Source: Halieaceae bacterium
GTDB taxonomy: Bacteria > Pseudomonadota > Gammaproteobacteria > Pseudomonadales > Halieaceae
Length of the DNA: 34,340 nucleotides
Reading direction: 5' to 3'
NCBI GenBank assembly: GCA_028282105.1
Contig: JANQIO010000183.1
Location: 1-34,340 of the forward strand
The position numbers and the translations under genes are program-made. The notes under the pieces are model-generated. The model was not told the origin of the DNA and made no database searches. It saw only the letters and a list, made by a program, of their open reading frames with translations. Numbering within the stretch: the stretch's first letter is position 1; every line of letters starts with the position of its first letter. Positions 34,320 through 34,340 of this stretch are shown piece by piece.

Positions 34320-34340
34320 GTTATCGAAATACCGCAAACC

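Overview
The window is a high-GC, densely coded stretch of a Gammaproteobacterial chromosome. The gene content is chromosomal housekeeping plus accessory metabolism: long-form leuA, ald, a class I DAHP synthase, an RND efflux pair, katG, many lipoproteins, two c-di-GMP enzymes, a TonB-dependent receptor, DUF3604, carotenoid oxygenase and sulfatase genes. This mix suggests an aerobic, probably marine heterotroph of the Cellvibrionales/Halieaceae kind. That placement is inferred from gene content only; there is no rRNA gene in the window.

Layout. 1-1859 (minus): the 5' part of leuA (cut by the window edge) and an NnrU-family membrane protein. 2040-6262 (minus): an RND permease and its lipoprotein membrane-fusion partner, with a 1-base overlap. 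6336-9307 (minus): alanine dehydrogenase and a DUF885 zinc-hydrolase-like lipoprotein with a TTG start. 9395-11803 (minus): a CSS-motif/EAL c-di-GMP phosphodiesterase followed by an OmpA-like lipoprotein, a pair recalling the Yfi system with opposite enzymatic sign. 11971-13068 (plus): DAHP synthase. 13281-16667 (plus): a GspG-like pseudopilin with a lysine-rich insert, coupled to a HAMP-GAF-GGDEF-EAL protein. 16863-19124 (plus): katG with a Sec signal peptide, closed by a strong terminator. 19321-19439: a 120-nt multi-stem RNA element fitting the TwoAYGGAY motif. 19535-21273 (minus): a DesK/LiaS-type kinase and NarL-type regulator, divergent across a dyad-rich intergenic region from a DUF2141 protein plus a Tat-exported carotenoid oxygenase (21417-23275, plus). 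23300-24414: a PPOX-fold protein and an unassigned helical protein, divergently transcribed. 24522-26816 (minus): a TonB-dependent receptor, divergent from DUF3604 and crotonase genes (26960-29694, plus). 29695-30637: a 0.94-kb gene-free interval that appears to encode a large, T-depleted structured RNA ending in a strong terminator. 30638-32353 (plus): two SDR genes. 32367-34261 (minus): a type I sulfatase and a small ribbon-helix-helix-like protein.

How parts may work together. The receptor, DUF3604, crotonase, two SDRs and sulfatase look like an uptake-and-catabolism block for a sulfated or acyl-CoA-linked hydrophobic substrate. The two c-di-GMP operons flank the DAHP synthase gene and probably link envelope sensing to second-messenger output. 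The two-component system probably controls the adjacent carotenoid-oxygenase operon through the dyads between them. The strongest candidates for undescribed biology are the large RNA at about 29836-30339, the pseudopilin/GGDEF-EAL couple, and the EAL/OmpA-lipoprotein couple.
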